From contig VGIF01000004.1 in NCBI GenBank assembly GCA_016868015.1, positions 1 through 48,861 on the forward strand: a DNA stretch of 48,861 nucleotides, in the 5' to 3' direction. Numbering within the stretch: position 1 is the first letter of the stretch; the number at the start of each line of letters is the position of its first letter. The notes beneath the pieces are model-generated. The model saw nothing but the letters and a program-made list of their open reading frames with translations. It had not been told where the DNA came from and searched no databases. Below are positions 1 to 8,549 of this stretch, piece after piece. The position numbers and the translations under genes are program-made. The DNA comes from Betaproteobacteria bacterium. Its GTDB lineage: Bacteria > Pseudomonadota > Gammaproteobacteria > Burkholderiales > SG8-41.

Positions 1-185
1 TGAACATTTACAAATGGGATAGGCCGCTCACGGGATAAGTGCGTGCAGCGGAAGCCTAAAACGGCGAAAAACACCGAATTAAACATCGAAAGCGCCTTCG
101 GCCTGATGAAATCAGCATTCATTTCGCCTAATCGGCATCATCGCTTTCCTCGGGCGCACCTTTTACCTACTTGATCAGCGTATCC
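1..185 (+). mobile_element. IS end: C-terminus of IS5-like transposase (…VNIYKWDRPLTG*, stop 36-38) plus non-coding IS terminus; truncated by window edge
   Basis: Positions 1-183 are the reverse complement of 48643-48825 (x <-> 48826-x) with one mismatch seen at 128; the translation resembles IS5-type transposase C-termini (NRAFAML..VN.Y). Confidence 0.75.
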
Positions 186-479
186 TAAACGCATAACCTT
201 TGTGTTTCGCAGTGAAGTGACGGCCCGATGTTACCTCGAATGACTGTCGCGCTGGTTGTGGCGGATGAACGATGGGCCGACTGAAAATCACCCCTACCCT
301 AACCGATGTTCGCACATCCCCATCCTCGCCCCCCGCCGCCCGCGTACGCCACCCAGTCGGTGCGCATCGTCACCTTCGCGCTGCCGGACGATACTTGCGA
401 CACACGGGTGCGTTGAGTCGGTCAAAAAATGGGGGAAAAATTCGCCCAGCAATTCGTGATCAACTATCGCGTCGGCGCA

Positions 480-2150
480 TCACACCTCACCAAAATGTAT
501 CCGCCGATAAGGTGCCGAGGGAATCATGTCATCGACATGCAAGTCCCATAGTTCAGCCACGCCGCCTTTTTCGTGCGCGGTGAATAATTCCTTGAAGCGG
601 CCGAGCGAGTTGACCTTCTCACCGCGTAACCCAAAGCCGCGCGCAATCGCCGCGATGTCGCCGCGGCCGTGTTGCGAATCGGTGGGGTCGTAGCCCTGCG
701 CGCGGAATTTGTGCACTTCAGCGCCGTAGCCACCATCGTTGACCGCGCAGATCAGCATTTTGATGCCGTGGCGGCGCACGGTTTCGAGTTCCTGGATGTG
801 CATCATCAGGCTGCCGTCGCCCTCGATCAGCAAGAGCTTGCCGTCGCCGCGCGCGGCCGCCATGCCCACCGCTTGTGAAAACGCGCTGCCAATGGCGCCG
901 AAATCGTTGAGGATGTGGATGTTCTCGGCGTGCCGGCCATGGATATGCGTGACCGCGATGCCGGCGAAGTGCGCACCGCCGGACACCACTGTCCAGTCTT
1001 TCGGAATCGCCGCGTCAAGCTCCAGCATCGCCGGCCGCGGATCGACCACGCCGGCTTGCACCAGGAACTCTTTGTTGTCGGGCCGCGCCGCCGTCGCCGC
1101 GATTTGATGGGCGAGCGTGGGCGAGCGTGCGCCGGCGGACGAAAAGTTTTGCGCGGCGAGTTTCGCCAGCAGCGCTTCTGCCGTGGCCTTGGCATCAGCC
1201 TTGATGTGCATGTCGGCGATGCGCAAACCTTGATACAGCCCGCGCGGGTTGAGATCGATTTGCACCGTCTTGGCGTTGGGATACAAATAGCCCGCCTCGG
1301 TGGTGTAGTGACCCAAGCCCGCCGCCACGCCGATCAGCAAATCACACGCGGCGAATTGCTCGCGCGCGAGCGGGCTGGCGTAGGCGCCGGCGACGCCGAT
1401 GCCGTAGCGATTGTGATCGAACAGGCCTTTGGCAAATAACGAAGTCGCAAGCAGCGCGCCGCAGCGTTCGGCCAATGCCTCCAGCGCCGGCGCGGCACCG
1501 GAGCGGATGCAGCCGCGGCCGGCGAGAATGATCGGGTGCCTGGCTTCTCGGATCATCGCCGCGAGTTGTTCGACCAACGCCGGGTCAGGCGCGGGGCGTT
1601 GCGGCGTGGGCATCAACTCGGTCGAGGGCGAATACTCGGCGCCCCACGGGAATGGCTGCTTTTGTAAATCCAGCGGCACACCGAGCACCACGGGGCAGCG
1701 CTCCTGGCGTGCGGTGTAAAACGCTTCGCGCACGGTGTCGAGCATGCGATCCACGCTTTTCACCGGCAGATAACGCGCGCCGGTGGCGGTGGCGAGCGGC
1801 CCCAGATCGAGCTGTTGCACATACCACGCGGCGGAGGTCGGCGAATCGCCGGCGAACACCACCAGCGGAATGCTGCCGCGCGCCGCCGTGGTCAACGCCG
1901 TCATGATTTGCGTGAAGCCCGGCCCGCAGGTGACGGTGGCCACACCCACCTTGCCGGTGTGGCGCGCATACCCATCGGCCATCGCCACCGCGCAATGCTC
2001 GTGCCGCGCATGCACCACGCGCACGTTGTATTTTTGCGCCATCATCGCGCCCCAATACATGTTGGCGTCGCCCAGTAGCGCGTACAGCGTATCGACGCCT
2101 TCCGCGACAAACGCTTGCGACAGGACTTCGTAACCGGTGGGATCGCTCAT
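480..2150 (-). CDS. Thiamine pyrophosphate-binding protein (acetolactate synthase-like)
   Basis: MSDPTGYEVLSQAFVAEGVDTLYALLGDANMYWGAMM…; TPP enzyme motifs (GDGSLMMHIQELETVRRHGIKMLICAVNDGGYG); start set at MSDP because the upstream ORF extension overlaps a REP-like palindrome. Confidence 0.9.
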   Translation of the reverse strand: MSDPTGYEVLSQAFVAEGVDTLYALLGDANMYWGAMMAQKYNVRVVHARHEHCAVAMADGYARHTGKVGVATVTCGPGFTQIMTALTTAARGSIPLVVFAGDSPTSAAWYVQQLDLGPLATATGARYLPVKSVDRMLDTVREAFYTARQERCPVVLGVPLDLQKQPFPWGAEYSPSTELMPTPQRPAPDPALVEQLAAMIREARHPIILAGRGCIRSGAAPALEALAERCGALLATSLFAKGLFDHNRYGIGVAGAYASPLAREQFAACDLLIGVAAGLGHYTTEAGYLYPNAKTVQIDLNPRGLYQGLRIADMHIKADAKATAEALLAKLAAQNFSSAGARSPTLAHQIAATAARPDNKEFLVQAGVVDPRPAMLELDAAIPKDWTVVSGGAHFAGIAVTHIHGRHAENIHILNDFGAIGSAFSQAVGMAAARGDGKLLLIEGDGSLMMHIQELETVRRHGIKMLICAVNDGGYGAEVHKFRAQGYDPTDSQHGRGDIAAIARGFGLRGEKVNSLGRFKELFTAHEKGGVAELWDLHVDDMIPSAPYRRIHFGEV

Positions 2151-2176
2151 AGGGCTTGCCTTTCTCTGAAAATCAG

Positions 2177-2234
2177 TAGGGTGCGCAACGCGCACGAGCA
2201 TGCTTCGCGGCACGCGTACGCGTTGCGCACCCTA
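2177..2234. repeat. REP-like palindrome, perfect 16-bp arms TAGGGTGCGCAACGCG / CGCGTTGCGCACCCTA
   Basis: Inverted repeat read directly; same GTAGGGTGCGC…GCGCACCCTAC type as 35896-35965. Confidence 0.85.
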
Positions 2235-2258
2235 ATGACAATGGATTTATGCAGAATT

Positions 2259-2285
2259 AAAAATATCAATTAAATCAGATACTTA
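2259..2285 (-). repeat. Dispersed AT-rich IHF-like repeat, copy A (aaaaatatcaattaaatcagatactta)
   Basis: Member of 11-copy family; AATCAGATACTTA, one mismatch to WATCAANNNNTTR. Confidence 0.85.
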
Positions 2286-2322
2286 CGATGTATCGCGCTG
2301 CGACTTGCTGGGGAAAACGCCA

Positions 2323-2889
2323 TCACGTCGCCTTATCACCCTTACCGATAATGCTGCGCGCGCCATCCACCAACGCGCGCCCCAAAATTTTCGCGCCCGA
2401 CGCGGGCTGCGCTTGTTCCGGCACCGCTTCACCACCACCGGCGCGGCGCTGTTCGATCACACGCAAAATGTTCGCTGCGAATTCCGCGAGCAGCACGCGC
2501 GCCACATGCACGCCACCGGCGGAAGCAAACATTTCCAGCGGGCCGGCGACTTCGTAGCCGCCATCAAGGGTGATTTCTGTCGCATCGCCGCCACTCGCCG
2601 CCACATCGAATTTCGCGCGCGCGCGCGAAGCGCCTCGTTGATCGATGCCGCGCGCTTCGATCAAACAGCGTTTCGCCGCATGATCGTAAGTGAGCTTGGC
2701 TTCGCCGCGAAACACCGCCACCGTGGGGCCGAACTTAAACGTGATTTTGCCGCGATGCGCGCCGTCGGGCGTCAATTCGTTCAACTCCGCGCCGGGAATG
2801 CACGCGGCGACCACCGCCGGGTCGGACATCAGCGGCCACACTTCATCCGGCGGCGCGGCCACCGCGAAATTTTCTTTGAGTTGAATCAC
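2323..2889 (-). CDS. CoxG/SRPBCC family protein (CO dehydrogenase subunit G-like)
   Basis: MIQLKENFAVAAPPDEVWPLMSDPAVVAACIPGAELNE…. Confidence 0.85.
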   Translation of the reverse strand: MIQLKENFAVAAPPDEVWPLMSDPAVVAACIPGAELNELTPDGAHRGKITFKFGPTVAVFRGEAKLTYDHAAKRCLIEARGIDQRGASRARAKFDVAASGGDATEITLDGGYEVAGPLEMFASAGGVHVARVLLAEFAANILRVIEQRRAGGGEAVPEQAQPASGAKILGRALVDGARSIIGKGDKAT

Positions 2890-2919
2890 AGCAATTCCTT
2901 CACGCCGACACGCGCGGCG

Positions 2920-3774
2920 CTACGCGCCCGCCACCGCCTTGAACTTGCGCAAGAGGTCGACTTGTTCTTCGAGCTTGGGCGTGCGAAACATCGGATACAG
3001 CATCACATAATTCGCGCCGAGCTTACGCCAAGCCTCGGCCGCGGCGCCCCAGCGCTGCGGGTCGGGCTCTTGCATGCGCAGCCACGCTTCGAGGCCGAAC
3101 TTCGCCGCGTCGCGGCCATGCGCTTTCATTTCGGCGCGCAACAAAGCGAGCTTGGGCTCCGCTTGATCCGGCGCAATGATCGGCATCCAGCCGTCAGCCA
3201 ATCTCGCCGTGCGCTTGATCGCGCCTTCCGACACGCCGCCGAGCCAGATCGGGATCGGCCGCTGCACCGGCGGCGGCACCACCGTCACTTTTTCCAGCCG
3301 ATGAAAGCGGCCGATGAAATCGACCACCTCGCCGCTCCACAAGCGGCGCAGCACTTCGATTTGCTCCGCCTGCCGCGCGCCGCGGGTTTTCCACTCGGTG
3401 CCGAGCGCTTCATATTCGACGTGATTCCAACCCACGCCGATGCCCAGCCGCAAGCGGCCGCCGCACAACACATCGACCTCGGCCGCTTGCTTGGCGATCA
3501 AGCCGGTTTGGCGCTGCGGGGAAATCAACACACCGCTCGATAGCCCGATACGTTTGGTGACGCCGGCCAAAAAACCCAGCATCACAAAGGTTTCGTGAAA
3601 CGGGTCGAGCTCGTTGTACGTCGGCACCCAATCGCCGCGCGCGGCGGCGCCGAACACGTGATCGGGCACTTCGATGTAGGCAAAGCCCAGATCCTCGGCG
3701 GCTTGCGCCCAATCGCGGATCTTCGCCGGATCGTTGCCGATGTCGCGCGTGGGAAAAATCGCGTTTAGTTGCAT
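2920..3774 (-). CDS. LLM class (luciferase-like) F420-dependent oxidoreductase
   Basis: …AEDLGFAYIEVPDHVFGA…RIGLSSGVLISPQRQTGLIAKQAAEVDVLCGGRLRLGIGVGWNHVEYEALG. Confidence 0.9.
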   Translation of the reverse strand: MQLNAIFPTRDIGNDPAKIRDWAQAAEDLGFAYIEVPDHVFGAAARGDWVPTYNELDPFHETFVMLGFLAGVTKRIGLSSGVLISPQRQTGLIAKQAAEVDVLCGGRLRLGIGVGWNHVEYEALGTEWKTRGARQAEQIEVLRRLWSGEVVDFIGRFHRLEKVTVVPPPVQRPIPIWLGGVSEGAIKRTARLADGWMPIIAPDQAEPKLALLRAEMKAHGRDAAKFGLEAWLRMQEPDPQRWGAAAEAWRKLGANYVMLYPMFRTPKLEEQVDLLRKFKAVAGA

Positions 3775-3810
3775 GGCATCACGCCGTGTGTTTGACCGTC
3801 ACGCGCAGGC

Positions 3811-4575
3811 TTAGTGTGCGACCGCCACCGGGCAATGCGCGCGCAGGAAGGTGCGCACATGCCGCACCGCCAGCGGTATGGTTTCCTTTTCTTCCTTCCA
3901 CGGATACAGGCTCACTTGCGCGTTGGGCGCAAGGCGCACCGACTCCATCGCCACTTTATACGGGTGCGCGGCTACGTCATCGGGCAGCACCAGGATTGGC
4001 GTTTTACACGTGCGCACAAAATCGCGCGTCACGGTGAACACGAAATCCGGGTTCGCTTGATACATCTTTTTCAAGAACGCATCGATCATCGACATGGTGA
4101 TGTCGGACCGCTGCGCCGTGAGCCCCGGCGCCCAGCCCTTGATATTGTTTTGATAAAAGAGATCCGGTTTTTCCGGACGATAGCCGCTCGGCTGCGCCAG
4201 CACCGCAGCCACCACACGGTTCGGCACGCGTTTCAACAAATTCCAGATAAACGGTCCGCCGATACAAAAACCCATCACCATGAATTGATTGATGCCCAGA
4301 TGATCCATCAGGCCGATGTGGTCGTCGGTGTACGCATCCCACGGCCGGTCGATTTCCAACGGGCCGGTGGATAACCCGCCGTTGGCGTTGCGCAAGTCCG
4401 CAGCGATGCAGCGGTACTCGCCCTTGAATTCCTCCATCGCGTGAAACGGCGCGCTGCTGGTGAAAAACCCGAGCGTCGAATTCAAGCCGCCGCCGGGAAT
4501 GATCATCAGTGGGAAACCGTCGCCGCCGGTGTCTTGGTAGTTAATGCGGACGTTACCTTTTTGATAGACGGACAT
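3811..4575 (-). CDS. Alpha/beta fold hydrolase
   Basis: GGGLNST…MDHLGINQFMVMGFCIGGPFIWNLLKRVPNRV. Confidence 0.88.
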   Translation of the reverse strand: MSVYQKGNVRINYQDTGGDGFPLMIIPGGGLNSTLGFFTSSAPFHAMEEFKGEYRCIAADLRNANGGLSTGPLEIDRPWDAYTDDHIGLMDHLGINQFMVMGFCIGGPFIWNLLKRVPNRVVAAVLAQPSGYRPEKPDLFYQNNIKGWAPGLTAQRSDITMSMIDAFLKKMYQANPDFVFTVTRDFVRTCKTPILVLPDDVAAHPYKVAMESVRLAPNAQVSLYPWKEEKETIPLAVRHVRTFLRAHCPVAVAH

Positions 4576-4710
4576 GGCGGTCTCCTTTGGGTTGCGTTCG
4601 GTTGTGTTCGGTAACGATGAGTCGAACGGTAGCGTAGCACATCACACCGTTCGTCGGCAGCGGCGAACTCTGCAATAATCACCGCCACTACCTCCATCGG
4701 AATCCACATC

Positions 4711-5814
4711 ATGCCCAACAAAATCCGCTTAGGTTTTATCGGCGCCAACGTGAAGTCGACGTGGGCTTCCCAGTCGCACTTTCCGGCGATCGCCGCGCAC
4801 CCCGACGTCGAGATGACAGCGGTGTGCACTCGCAACGCCGACAGCGCGGAAGCGGCGCGCAAGGCCTTCGGCGCCAAGCTCGCGTTCACCGATTACCGCA
4901 CGATGATCGCGTCGAACGAAATCGACGCGGTGGCGGTGGTGGTGCGCGTACCCTCGCACTACGAACCGACCAAGGCGGCGATCGAAGCGGGCAAACACGT
5001 CTACACCGAGTGGCCGCTGGGCCGCACCACCGCCGAAGCGGTGGAACTCACCGCGCTCGCTAAGGCCAAGGACGTGCAAACCGCGGTGGGTTTGCAATCG
5101 CGCGTGAGCCCCGCGCTGCTCTATATCAAGGAACTCATCGCCACCGGCTACGTCGGCGAGGTGCTCGCGTGCCACGTCTCCACGCATCGCGACGGGCCTT
5201 TAGAACGCCCGTCGAGCCGCGCCTGGCAGCGCGATGTGACGCTGGGCGCGAACCCGCTCACCATCGCCAACGGCCATGTGATCGACGCGCTGCGTTTTGT
5301 CGCCGGCAATTTCACGCGCGTGTCGAGCATGGTCACCACGCAGGTGAAGCAATGGTACGAAACCGATACTAAGAAAATGGTCGACGTGACTTCGCCCGAC
5401 AATATTCAAGTGAATGGCACGCTGGCAGGCGGCGCGGCGGCCTCGGTTCACGTGGGCGCCGTGCCGTGGGCCGGCCCCGGCTTTCGCATGGAGATTTTCG
5501 GGCGCGAAGGCACACTGATCGCCACTGGCAGCATTTCCTCGCAGCGCGGTGAAATGTTGCGCGTGCGCGGGGCGCAAAAAAGCCACGAGTTAAAAGACTT
5601 GCCGCTGCCGGATCGCTTTGCGCACGTGCCGGCGAATTTCCCGCAAGGCGACCCGTATAACGTAGGGCAGTTGTATGCGCTGTTCGCCGACAGCATCCGC
5701 AGCGGCAAAGCGCACGCGCGCTTGCCGACGTTTGACACGGCGGTGGAGCTGCATCGGTTTCTCGATACAATACAGCAGGCCTCGGATGCGGAGCGCACGT
5801 TGCCGGTGGCTTAA
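4711..5814 (+). CDS. Gfo/Idh/MocA family oxidoreductase
   Basis: IRLGFIGANVKSTWASQSHFPAIAAHPDVEMTAVCTRN…HVYTEWPLGRTTAEA. Confidence 0.92.
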   Translation: MPNKIRLGFIGANVKSTWASQSHFPAIAAHPDVEMTAVCTRNADSAEAARKAFGAKLAFTDYRTMIASNEIDAVAVVVRVPSHYEPTKAAIEAGKHVYTEWPLGRTTAEAVELTALAKAKDVQTAVGLQSRVSPALLYIKELIATGYVGEVLACHVSTHRDGPLERPSSRAWQRDVTLGANPLTIANGHVIDALRFVAGNFTRVSSMVTTQVKQWYETDTKKMVDVTSPDNIQVNGTLAGGAAASVHVGAVPWAGPGFRMEIFGREGTLIATGSISSQRGEMLRVRGAQKSHELKDLPLPDRFAHVPANFPQGDPYNVGQLYALFADSIRSGKAHARLPTFDTAVELHRFLDTIQQASDAERTLPVA

Positions 5815-5954
5815 GGCGTGCACTAAAATGTGCGTTCAGCCCCTCCAACAAGCCCGGCGCGAACGGTAAATTTGAGCGCCGTTCGTGCCGCGCCTGTCCA
5901 GGCATCATCAGCGACTTGATCCTTCGCTACACGCTCGCAAAAAGACCCCAGCCC

Positions 5955-6187
5955 ATGCCCATCTTCGAATATGCCTGTCGCTCTTGCGGCAATGAATTTG
6001 AAACGCTGGTGCGCGCCTCCGCGCCGGCGCCGCAATGCCCGTCGTGCCAAGGCGCTGATTTGCACAAAAACTTTCCGGCTTTGCGGTGGCAACTTCCGCG
6101 GCCTCCAGCGCAATGGGAAGCGCCGACGCCGGCGCCTGCGGCGCCTGTGGTCACCCCGGCGGGCCGGGGGCCTGCCAGCTCAACTGA
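5955..6187 (+). pseudogene. FmdB-family zinc-ribbon protein with a 1-nt frameshift near 6079-6083
   Basis: Frame 1 gives MPIFEYACRSCGNEFETLV…CPSCQGADLHKNFPA; adding one T gives FAVATSAASSAMGSADAGACGACGHPGGPGACQLN*, the family's usual CGxCGxPxGPGxC tail. Confidence 0.8.
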
Positions 6188-6208
6188 ATCGAGGTGCGGC
6201 TGCCTTGG

Positions 6209-6823
6209 CTAATTTCCCCGGCGTTGCCGGGTTGAGAAACGCGGCCCGCGCACCGCCGGCTTCACATGCCGCGTCCAGCGCTCGGCGTGCGGGCGTTGTT
6301 CGTAAACTCGATCGAAAATCCGCTCCAGCCGCACATGCGTGCCGCGAAAACTGTCGACAACCGCCTTTGCCCAATCGAAATATTCGATCTGGCGTTTCAA
6401 CGACCAGCGCGTGGGCGGGTTGGCTGCCACATCGCGCAGGTTGCAGATTTTGTCGGCGAGTTTCACCAGCCGCGCTTTGCGCGTGAGATGCGGGCCGTGT
6501 TTGATTTGCAGCTCCTTACGTTTGCGCCGTTTGAGTTTTGTGTTATCGGTGAGCTCGAGCACGATGTCGCGAATTTCGCCGCCGAAATTCACGGCCAACT
6601 CGGCGGGCGTGGTCTCGGTGTCTTCCAGCGTATCGTGCAAGATCGCAGCAATCAGCACCGTGGTGTCGCGCACGCCGCCTTCGTGCAGCAGCACGTTGGC
6701 AAGGTCGATCGGATGATTGATATAAGGTGAAGCTTGCGGGTCCTTGCGCCGCTGATGGCGATGCTTTTGTGCCGCGAAGGCAATCGCTTTCAACAACTGG
6801 GCGTGGCGAAATTGCATGGACAA
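6209..6823 (-). CDS. HD-domain (p)ppGpp hydrolase-like protein (SpoT/MESH1-type)
   Basis: QFRHAQLLKAIAFAAQKHRHQRRKDPQASPYINHPIDLANVL…LIAAILHDTLEDTETT…KLADKICNLRDV. Confidence 0.88.
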   Translation of the reverse strand: MSMQFRHAQLLKAIAFAAQKHRHQRRKDPQASPYINHPIDLANVLLHEGGVRDTTVLIAAILHDTLEDTETTPAELAVNFGGEIRDIVLELTDNTKLKRRKRKELQIKHGPHLTRKARLVKLADKICNLRDVAANPPTRWSLKRQIEYFDWAKAVVDSFRGTHVRLERIFDRVYEQRPHAERWTRHVKPAVRGPRFSTRQRRGN

Positions 6824-6845
6824 ACGTGAAACCAGCCTATAAACG

Positions 6846-6873
6846 TAAGCGTTTGATTTAATTGACTATTTTT
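6846..6873 (+). repeat. Dispersed AT-rich IHF-like repeat, copy B (taagcgtttgatttaattgactattttt)
   Basis: Opposite strand reads AATCAAACGCTTA, perfect WATCAANNNNTTR; lies between divergent genes. Confidence 0.8.
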
Positions 6874-6943
6874 CATGACCCGCGAGCGCCATTTAAAACC
6901 CCCCGCTCCGTATAATAGCGCGCTCAATTGACTGGAGTACCCC

Positions 6944-7159
6944 GTGAGATTGCCACCCTTCACCCGCGATTTTTGCACGCAGTTGGTGGGCGGCAATCAT
7001 CGCGTGAGCGACGCCACGTATTGCGCGGCCGTCAAACCATTCGGCGTGCCACTGACCGTGCAAATAGCGGCTTCACTCGGCTACATCGCCATGATGGCGT
7101 GCGTGGCCAACGCCTCCGAAATCGCGCCGCAAACCGACGAATCACGGCCCGCGTCATGA
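6944..7159 (+). CDS. Small ORF resembling only the C-terminal part of a carboxymuconolactone decarboxylase-like protein
   Basis: GTG start; …HRVSDATYCAAVKPFGVPLTVQIAASLGYIAMMACVANASEIAP…; overlaps the next gene by 4 nt (ATGA). Confidence 0.5.
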   Translation: MRLPPFTRDFCTQLVGGNHRVSDATYCAAVKPFGVPLTVQIAASLGYIAMMACVANASEIAPQTDESRPAS

Positions 7160-7515
7160 CCACCACGCCCGACACCCTGGAAAAGCTGCGCGTCGCACTC
7201 GAGGAGTTCGCCCACGAGCACGACTGGAACCAATTCCACAACCCCAAAAATCTCGCGATCGCGCTAAGTGTGGAGGCGAGCGAACTCCTTGAACATTTTC
7301 AGTGGTTAACGCCGACGCAAGCGGCCAACCTTTCGCCCGAAACCCAAGACGCGGTGGCACTCGAATGCGCGGACGTGCTGTTGTTTTTGATTCGGCTCGC
7401 CGACAAACTTAACATCGATCTCGCCACCACGGCCACGCGGAAAATGGAACTTAATGCGCAAAAATATCCCGTCGAGAAAGCGCGGGGCCTTTCCACCAAG
7501 TATGATCGATTGTGA
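7156..7515 (+). CDS. MazG-like nucleotide pyrophosphohydrolase
   Basis: EEFAHEHDWNQFHNPKNLAIALSVEASELLEHFQWL…ECADVLLFLIRLADKLNIDL. Confidence 0.92.
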   Translation: MTTTPDTLEKLRVALEEFAHEHDWNQFHNPKNLAIALSVEASELLEHFQWLTPTQAANLSPETQDAVALECADVLLFLIRLADKLNIDLATTATRKMELNAQKYPVEKARGLSTKYDRL

Positions 7516-7516
7516 T

Positions 7517-7588
7517 CAGTAAACCGTAAACAGTGAACAGATAACTGCGTCGCCTCCACTGTTTACGGTTCACCGTTTACTGTTCACC
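7517..7588. repeat. Imperfect inverted repeat made of GTAAACAGTGAACAG-type units (possible bidirectional terminator)
   Basis: CAGTAAACCGTAAACAGTGAACAG … CTGTTTACGGTTCACCGTTTACTGTTCACC. Confidence 0.75.
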
Positions 7589-7597
7589 CCCAAAAAA

Positions 7598-8437
7598 ATG
7601 CTCTCCTACCGCCACCTGTTCCACGCCGGCAACTTCGCCGATGTCTTCAAACACCCGTTGCTAACGCGCCTGCTGCTAGCACTCAACCAAAAAGACAAGC
7701 CCTACTTTTACCTCGACACCCACGCCGGCATCGGCCGCTACGATTTATCCAAGCCGTGGGCGCAAAAAAACCGCGAGTTTGAAACTGGCATCAAAAAGTT
7801 GTGGGCGCGCGACGACGTTCCCGCCGCGCTAAAGCCCTACCTCGACATCGTACGCGCCGAAAACGCCGACGGCCATGCGCGCTTTTACCCTGGCTCGCCG
7901 CTGATCGCACGGCGCTTGATCCGCCCGATCGACCGCATCGTCGCCACCGAACTCAATAAAACCGATTGCGCCGAACTGCAAACCCTGTTCGCGCGCGACC
8001 GCCGCGTGACGGTCAAACTGATGGACGGCTACCAATCGTTAAAAGCCCATCTGCCGCCAAAGGAACGCCGCGGCTTGGTGCTGATCGACTCCTCGTTCGA
8101 CCGGGCGCGCGAATTCGCACGTATCGCCGCCGCACTACGCGAAGCGCACCAGCGCTGGGAAACCGGCATCTACGCGCTGTGGTACCCGCTGATGGGCGCG
8201 GGCGTGATACGCGGTTTCGAGCGCGACCTGCTCGCAACGGGCATCAAAAAAGTGCTGCAGTTCGAACTCAGAATCCTGCCCGACGATGCGAGCACCATCC
8301 CCGGCTGCGGCATGATCATCATCAACCCGCCGTGGAAATTCGACACCGAAATGCGTACTCTGTTGCGGTGGCTGTGGTCCGCCTTGAGTATTAACGGCGC
8401 TGGCGGGGTGAAAGTGGAGTGGCTAGCGCGAGAGTAA
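7598..8437 (+). CDS. rlmJ: 23S rRNA (adenine(2030)-N(6))-methyltransferase RlmJ
   Basis: MLSYRHLFHAGNFADVFKHPLLTRLLLALNQKDKPYFYLDTHAGIGRYDL…MIIINPPW. Confidence 0.96.
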   Translation: MLSYRHLFHAGNFADVFKHPLLTRLLLALNQKDKPYFYLDTHAGIGRYDLSKPWAQKNREFETGIKKLWARDDVPAALKPYLDIVRAENADGHARFYPGSPLIARRLIRPIDRIVATELNKTDCAELQTLFARDRRVTVKLMDGYQSLKAHLPPKERRGLVLIDSSFDRAREFARIAAALREAHQRWETGIYALWYPLMGAGVIRGFERDLLATGIKKVLQFELRILPDDASTIPGCGMIIINPPWKFDTEMRTLLRWLWSALSINGAGGVKVEWLARE

Positions 8438-8457
8438 CGCCCGCCTCCCAGAAAAAC

Positions 8458-8535
8458 CGTAGGATGGGTGAAGCGCAGCGTAACCCATCAATGTGGTGCG
8501 ATGGGTTACGGCCTGCGGCCTGCACCCATCCTACG
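8458..8535. repeat. REP-like palindrome CGTAGGATGGGTG…TAACCCATC…GATGGGTTA…CACCCATCCTACG
   Basis: Nested outer and inner inverted arms read directly; intergenic. Confidence 0.88.
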
Positions 8536-8549
8536 ATCGCTGTAATCGA

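Noticed and set aside
185-480. Possible IS remnant around ccgactgaaaatcacccctacc and gagtcggtcaaaaaatggggg
   Set aside because: No clear inverted or direct repeat and no transposase similarity could be supported by reading
2151-2213. Upstream start of the TPP enzyme (MPRSMLVRVAHPTDFQRKASP)
   Set aside because: Extension is encoded by the REP-like palindrome region; the homologous start is MSDPTGY at 2150
2304-3543. 412-aa plus-strand ORF (2305-3543)
   Set aside because: Antisense to the CoxG-like and LLM genes; Arg/His-rich translation typical of spurious GC-rich ORFs
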